Shown here: piece by piece, positions 58,991 through 64,000 of the stretch
How positions within the stretch are numbered: position 1 is the first letter of the stretch
Layout of the letters: every line of letters begins with the position of its first letter
From: Loxodes magnus
Lineage: Eukaryota; Ciliophora; Karyorelictea; Loxodida; Loxodidae
NCBI GenBank assembly: GCA_946699065.1
Contig: CAMPDV010000209.1
Location: forward strand, 310,001 to 374,000
Direction of reading: 5' to 3'
Length of the DNA: 64,000 nucleotides
Translations under genes and position numbers: made by a program
Notes under the pieces: generated by a model
Database searches by the model: none
Seen by the model: only the letters and a program-made list of their open reading frames with translations
What the model was told of the DNA's origin: nothing

Positions 58991-60053
58991 CTTGAATTCC
59001 TCAACCAAGCTTTTAATATGACTCCTATTTTTCTATTAGCCTGCTCTATCACAAAATTATTTTTGGTCCTGTTAATAAACCTCATTTTAAAACTCTAGTT
59101 AGCGAGATTATTGCGCTTATTTACAATAATCGGCTGGCACAGTGTATCTATATTCTGAAAACATTTGTGGAGTTGGTAAAAAATGCCATTTGATGGATAT
59201 TGCTTATGAAGCTTCATAACTCTTCTATTAAAACTAATTCTAGAATGATACTGTATATTTTGGAAAATGTACAAAAGAACCTCCTTAATAGCAAATAAAA
59301 AAATCGGATTGTATAACTCAAGAGGCTTTAAAAGATTACTGCGAAAAAAGTAAAAATGACGGTGTTTTTCAGGGAATCGATGCAACTTATATTCCTTAAT
59401 CTGCAAGTTTTTGGTAGCATTGTACTTATAATTCAGAATGTATCTCAAATTGATGTGTTTCAACTCCTAGTCTAACAAATTAAGGAAGATGTGCTACTTC
59501 TTACTATGACTATTATTTGCTATCAACATATAAAAAGGATTCAATTTGTGAAGAAGACACAAGTCTATTTTGTGCTTATGAAGAACTAATGTCTGATTTT
59601 TATTATATGTACGATATAAAAGGATATTGAGGCTTTAGAGCAGCCTTTTGAATGAGTTATATAAATAATGATTTATAATGCGCAGGATTAAATAGTGCTG
59701 GAGGTTTCTAAGACACTAAGTAAGCAATTCTAGATATTCCTCTACAAGAGATTTTGCCTTTAAATCTAGGAAATTCAATACTTCTAGTTTTACAAGTTTT
59801 GCTTATACTTTTAGCTTTATGATTACCTTTTTAAATAATGCTAGCTTTACCTTATAATCAAAAGACTCATTTTACCATATAGACCTCTCTTATAGCTTTA
59901 CTTTCCCTATTTTTAGATATTTATTATCTAATACACATAAATAATTAAATCTAGTTTATACTTACTAAAGGAATTACTATATCTTAGGTAAGCTAATAGA
60001 AAGCAAGTTGCATATAAAAGTTAAAGATAGTATAAAAGTAACTAGTTAGATGA
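58980..60053 (+). CDS. Cys-rich secreted/membrane protein
   Basis: 357 residues from ATG 58980. Signal peptide MITILNSSTKLLIWLLFFYQ, then a Cys-rich ectodomain (ENICGVGKKCHLMDIAYEAS; TYNSECISNWCVSTPSL; GRCATSYYDYY), then two hydrophobic segments (LLVLQVLLILLALWLPFQIM and TSLIALLSLFLDIYYL). The NSEC.S..CVS....GRC pattern matches DSQCASKKC...GRC in the gene at 48276-49310. TGA at 60051 is taken as the stop, but the same frame stays protein-like beyond it (LQLILLIVAFNTQWYILVRY) to TGA 60465 and past it, so a longer multi-pass protein is possible. Role inferred only from topology. Confidence 0.75.
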
Positions 60054-60482
60054 GCAATAATACAATACTATAAATGCTTAACTATTTATTAGGAAATTAG
60101 ATATAGAACTGATAATTAAACCTTATAACTAATATTGCTAATTGTGGCTTTTAACACTTAGTGATACATTTTAGTCAGGTATTATAAATTAGTCACTGAT
60201 ATCTTTCAGAACTAAAAAATAGTTTGATAGTTACTTAGAAGAACAGATTATAAATCTAGAGTAAGGAGTCTATTAAATAAGTACCTGTTAAACTAAAAGC
60301 GAATTGATATAGTTAAAATAATAAAAAGTAAAAAATGTAATTTTAATCATTAAATGTATTATCTATCTACCTGTATAATCAACTTACCTATTAATATAGA
60401 TATATATAAGCATTAAATTTCTAGATAGTGTAATAATATTAAAACAATTTAAAATACTAACTTATGAGGAAATAAATAGAAA

Positions 60483-61395
60483 ATGGAATAAGATAATAAA
60501 TTCAAATTTTTGCACGCCTAATTATAAGTAATCAAATGAATAAATGTGCTACTACGTTTTGATTAGATAAAGCTTCGTATAATTATAAAATACTTTGAAG
60601 AGTTTTTAAGTATTGAAATTAAGTGCAATGTGATCTAGAAATAAATAAACATAAAATTTAATCTATAATTTGTTGTATTTTAATAGAATACTTTGCAAAT
60701 TAATAAGAATAGATAACTAGATAGCTGTTAATTAGTTAATTTGCTCCTTGCATTTTAAATTTTTATTACACTATTATTTTATTTAAAAAATGTAATCTCT
60801 GTCCCTTTTTCTAAAACCTTTCAAGCATGTGATAAAACTTCTTAATATGTATTTACTAGGTTTGAATAAAAAAGAAAGAGACATAAAATAAAAAAATTAG
60901 GAGCAGTTTGAGATTTATGTAATCATACAATCAAACTTAACATACTTAATGTGAAATTATAATATTGTTAACTTTACTAGACTCTTGATTATCTAGTATC
61001 TAGCTATATTTAATAGTATCTTCTATCTTTAAGCGAAGATTTGGAATAAATTAGCTGACTATTTGTAGAGCAATATTTTAGCTTTTATAATGATATTTAT
61101 TCTTAAAGCCTCTCTATTTTATTTCAGTTGTGATTTGGTATAATTTTAATCCTTTTAACGTAATAAAGTTTTATAAAGCAAATTGTTTATTAGATTTAGT
61201 GAAATTTAGAAAAGAAACTATATCCAATATTGGCTTAAATAAACTGAAAAAATATCTTTCAGTTAAACTTATTTAATTACTAGTGATGAGCAATAAAATT
61301 TATCTTCCTATAATTTTGAGAAAGGGTAACTTAATAAGTTTTAATACAACGAGTAGTATGAAAATGAGGCATAGATAGAATAAAAGTAATGCAGC
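60483..61395 (+). CDS. Possible membrane-protein coding region, or continuation of the upstream gene
   Basis: In the same frame as the gene at 58980, from ATG 60483: FLHAQLQVIKWINVLLRFDQ, NVISVPFSKTFQACDKTSQY, KLGAVWDLCNHTIKLNILNV, and a hydrophobic stretch LSILFQLWFGIILILLTQ near 61120. Only TGAs at 60051 and 60465 separate it from the upstream gene. If both are Trp, the whole 58980-61395 stretch is one gene of about 800 codons. Composition supports coding, but no domain is recognised. Confidence 0.35.
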
Positions 61396-61810
61396 AACAT
61401 GAAATCAAGTATAGTTCTAATTATCATCTTTCTTTTAATAACTTTAAATTAAGAAACATATATACTTATATAACTATTTGCATTCATCTACTTTTATATT
61501 CCATAGTAAATAAAATGATAATTAATAATACTCTAATAGTTAGCTTTATCGTTGCTATACTGTTATAATAAAATTAACATTTGATATAGGTGTATATATT
61601 TAAGTAATCTGATAGACTTTCTTTCTAAAAGTTATTTTGATGAAGTAATTTCATTATATTGTTCGTATTTGTTCTAATTAAGTTTCCAGATTATATATTG
61701 GCTTGTTAATTTTAGCTTATTTCCAAAGTAATTTAAATTAAGCCTCCTTAAAATTAAAGCGTTTTCAGAGTAATTAGCCTTTATTTTAATTAGATTTGGT
61801 AATAGAAGTT

Positions 61811-64000
61811 TCATAATAGAAATATTAAAGTATGAATATATAAAACAAGATGATATAATTAACTAAATTAGAGTTTTTTCCTTAAGGTATGAAAGTCTGT
61901 TCCTGATATTTTCTATTCTAATGGTTTATATTTATAAGAAGAAGGGCTTATTAGCTTTAGATCCAGAACAAAAGCATCAAGATCAGATCCCGTCAAACTT
62001 GATTTTCTTGAAAACTTATTGACAGATTTAGTTTTCTTTTCTGTTTACTAGTCATTTGACTTACTAGTTTAGTGTTCATTAGAGCTGATTGAATCTTATT
62101 TATTTAATTCCACTTTATTTTCTTTCCTTTAGTTAATTCGTTTAATTCTAGGAGAGCCAATTTAAATATTAAAAGGTGTTTGAAGGTGCTAAAATGTTGT
62201 TTATTTTTCTCTATTTTAAATTACATTTTAAGTTTTAGTTTTCGCATTAGCATTAAATTAATCACTACCACTTTTCTATTTTTATTGAGGAAATTCCTCT
62301 TTGCTAAATTCCCTTTTCTTTCTTTGAACTTTTTAGGATACAACATCTTAGAAATTTGTTGTTAAAAGCTGATCCCACATCTTCTGCTTTTTATTTTCAT
62401 AAGTATTCTATTTTTTCAAGTCAAAATCTAGTAAATTTTTCTCTTTGGTATTAGTTCTTTTCTAATTTTGCTTAGGCGATTAAATTTATCTTATATTTAC
62501 CTCTACATTTCCTTTTTACTGTTCTTGCTATTTAGTTTAAATTTAAAGATTTTCTTTTTAGTTGATTCCATTTATATTCTCCATGGAATTTGTCTTTATT
62601 TATTTTTGTTTAGGCTACTGTTTTGTTGCAAGTTTTTAACGCTAATTTTATTAGTCAGGCTTTTAAATTTTTTAAGGGTTTAAGGAAGATTGTCTTTTCA
62701 TTTTAGTTATCTGCTCTTTTATTGGCTATTTGGCATTTTAAATTTTATTACTAGTTTTTCCTTCTTCTTTACCTTTTTACTACTTACCAAGTACCTTTAC
62801 TTAGACATTTTATTATTTCATCTCATCTCCGGAATTAGCACTTTGAATCTTTGAAATATTTTCGAAAATTTTACTATTTACCTAATTTTCTTAAATCTTT
62901 GTCATATCTTTAAAAATTGGCGAAGATTGCATAGAAACATTTGAATTAGTTTATATTCTTTGATTGAAATTGTCTTATGTATTTCTATCTGATTTATAAT
63001 TAATAGCTTTAAACATGGATTGCTCTTTAATTTTTTTAAGGTTTTCTTCTTACACATTTGTCTATTACTTCTATTTCTCTATTTGCTGAAGAGTAAATCT
63101 TTCTATAATTGGCATTTTCATTTTTTAGTTTTTCTCTAAGAGTTCTTTTGATTTTTTATTTGTAAATGAAGTTTTCAATAAGATAGCTGCTAACTGCTAC
63201 TCTTCAAGAGATTTTTAGTTTTATATTTTGTTTAAAAACGATTTTCTACTTTAAGCATCTCCTGTAAGTTTATTTACAATCAAGTCTATTTTTTGTTGAT
63301 TTGCTTTAGTAAAGCTTGGAAATGATTTTCTAATTGCCTACATTTCATGCTCTTCATTTATATTCTTTAGCTATAGCTTGCTGAAGTATTTCATTTATCT
63401 ATCTTTAAAGTCCTTATATAATTTACTTGAAATCTCATCAGCTGCTCTAGGACTCAGAGATCTTGTTTTCTTTAACTAGGAGGATTCGGTCTAAGTTAGA
63501 GAAGTTTCAATTAGCATTTTCGTTCTTTACCTTCTATTAGTGTCTTCTACCAGCCTTGTTCATAAATTTTTCTCAGTACTTGACTGCTCATTTGAGGTTT
63601 TCTTGGTTTTATAAGATCAATTAGCATTGTTAATGATATTATCTTCTGTACATTGCTTTCTTCTATTGCTATCCTCTACCAGTCTATCAATTACATTTTT
63701 CATCCTAGACGACTGACTGGATTTGTTTTACCTTGATTAACTTTTGAGCTATTTTTATCTATTATCATTTTAGCTTATACATTACACTTGGAAGTCACTT
63801 TCACTTTTTTCCTAAGGATTGCTTATCTTTATTTTTGAATTAGTTCTAGATTCTTTCTTCTTATTATGCTTCGATGGGGTTATATCTAAGTTTTTGTACT
63901 CTTTTGAAAAGCTGGAGTTTTAGTATTCGTAGCTGTTTTCAGTTTAGGAAATTTAAGTTAAAGTTTGTTTAGATTTAGTTTAAGGAGATTATTTTTATTG
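61811..64000 (-). CDS. Large Gln/Lys/Ser-rich protein, 5' end beyond window
   Basis: At least 729 codons in one minus-strand frame from the window edge to TGA 61811-61813. Rich in Gln, Lys, Ser and Asn. It holds the repeated motif RMKNVIDRLVEDSNRRKQCT and NLWTRLVEDTNRRQRTK, then KKTRSLSPRAADEISSKLYK, a helical region (EHEMQAIRKSFPSFTKANQQ; KSLEEQQLAAILLKTSF), and a Ser-rich C-terminus (SRKSSLTGSDLDAFVLDLKL). No catalytic domain. The RLVED.NRR...TE motif is known to me as typical of ciliate/alveolate basic proteins, but I cannot name a family. Probably a structural or cytoskeletal scaffold. Confidence 0.7.

Noticed and set aside
59095-59463. Minus-strand 122-codon ORF
   Set aside because: Antisense of the Cys-rich gene, whose signal peptide and Cys pattern are far more convincing.
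1-64000. CRISPR arrays, prokaryotic operons or telomere repeats
   Set aside because: No regularly spaced direct repeats with unique spacers and no C4A4/C4A2-type telomere repeats were seen; tandem repeats are microsatellite or element-internal.

Overview
The window reads as nuclear DNA of a karyorelict ciliate, most like Loxodes. The base composition is very AT-rich. Almost no conventional open frame exceeds 120 codons, yet recognisable proteins appear once TAA and TAG are read as Gln and TGA as Trp, with TGA also serving as the stop. The proteasome ATPase at 56817-58058, for example, ends in the expected C-terminus followed by TGA, while the kinase, WD40, LINE and dehydrogenase genes need TGA as Trp at positions their families conserve. 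This mixed code (TAR = Gln, TGA = Trp or stop) is the karyorelict nuclear code. Because no codon is an unconditional stop, openness alone proves nothing here; coding calls rest on motifs, composition and continuity of one frame. I saw no convincing intron and no germline-type eliminated element, and the region is full of retroelements, which fits Loxodes better than the compact somatic genomes of other ciliates. The genus is an inference.

Layout. 1-5.2 kb: retroposon copies and a nearly complete LINE reverse transcriptase. 5.8-7.7 kb: a RING/B-box/coiled-coil/ubiquitin-like protein gene. 8-19.8 kb: retroposons, a degenerate leucine-rich-repeat gene, a WD40 fragment, a SINE with target-site duplications and two tRNA loci. 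20.8-27.4 kb: an F-box/LRR gene, an ORF1-like CCHC retroposon and a membrane-protein gene. 28-36 kb: two WD40 genes (one fused to a protein kinase) between copies of several retroposon families. 36-48 kb: retroposons, a 9-bp satellite and a host gene copy split by a retroposon. 48-64 kb: the most gene-rich part, with Cys-rich membrane proteins, an F-box/LRR-like gene, a bacterial-type diaminopentanoate dehydrogenase, RPT5 and a large Q/K-rich protein running off the right edge.

Two retroposon systems coexist. A LINE (four copies or fragments) shares its 3' tail with a roughly 290-bp SINE that carries 16-bp target-site duplications. A second, larger class consists of short elements that either carry an ORF1-like protein (coiled coil, CCHC zinc knuckle, GRIYRRK-like motif) or are non-coding. 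All end in a 3' hairpin followed by a TTA- or TTTA-type microsatellite, and none has a visible reverse transcriptase. This second class is the best candidate for an undescribed system.
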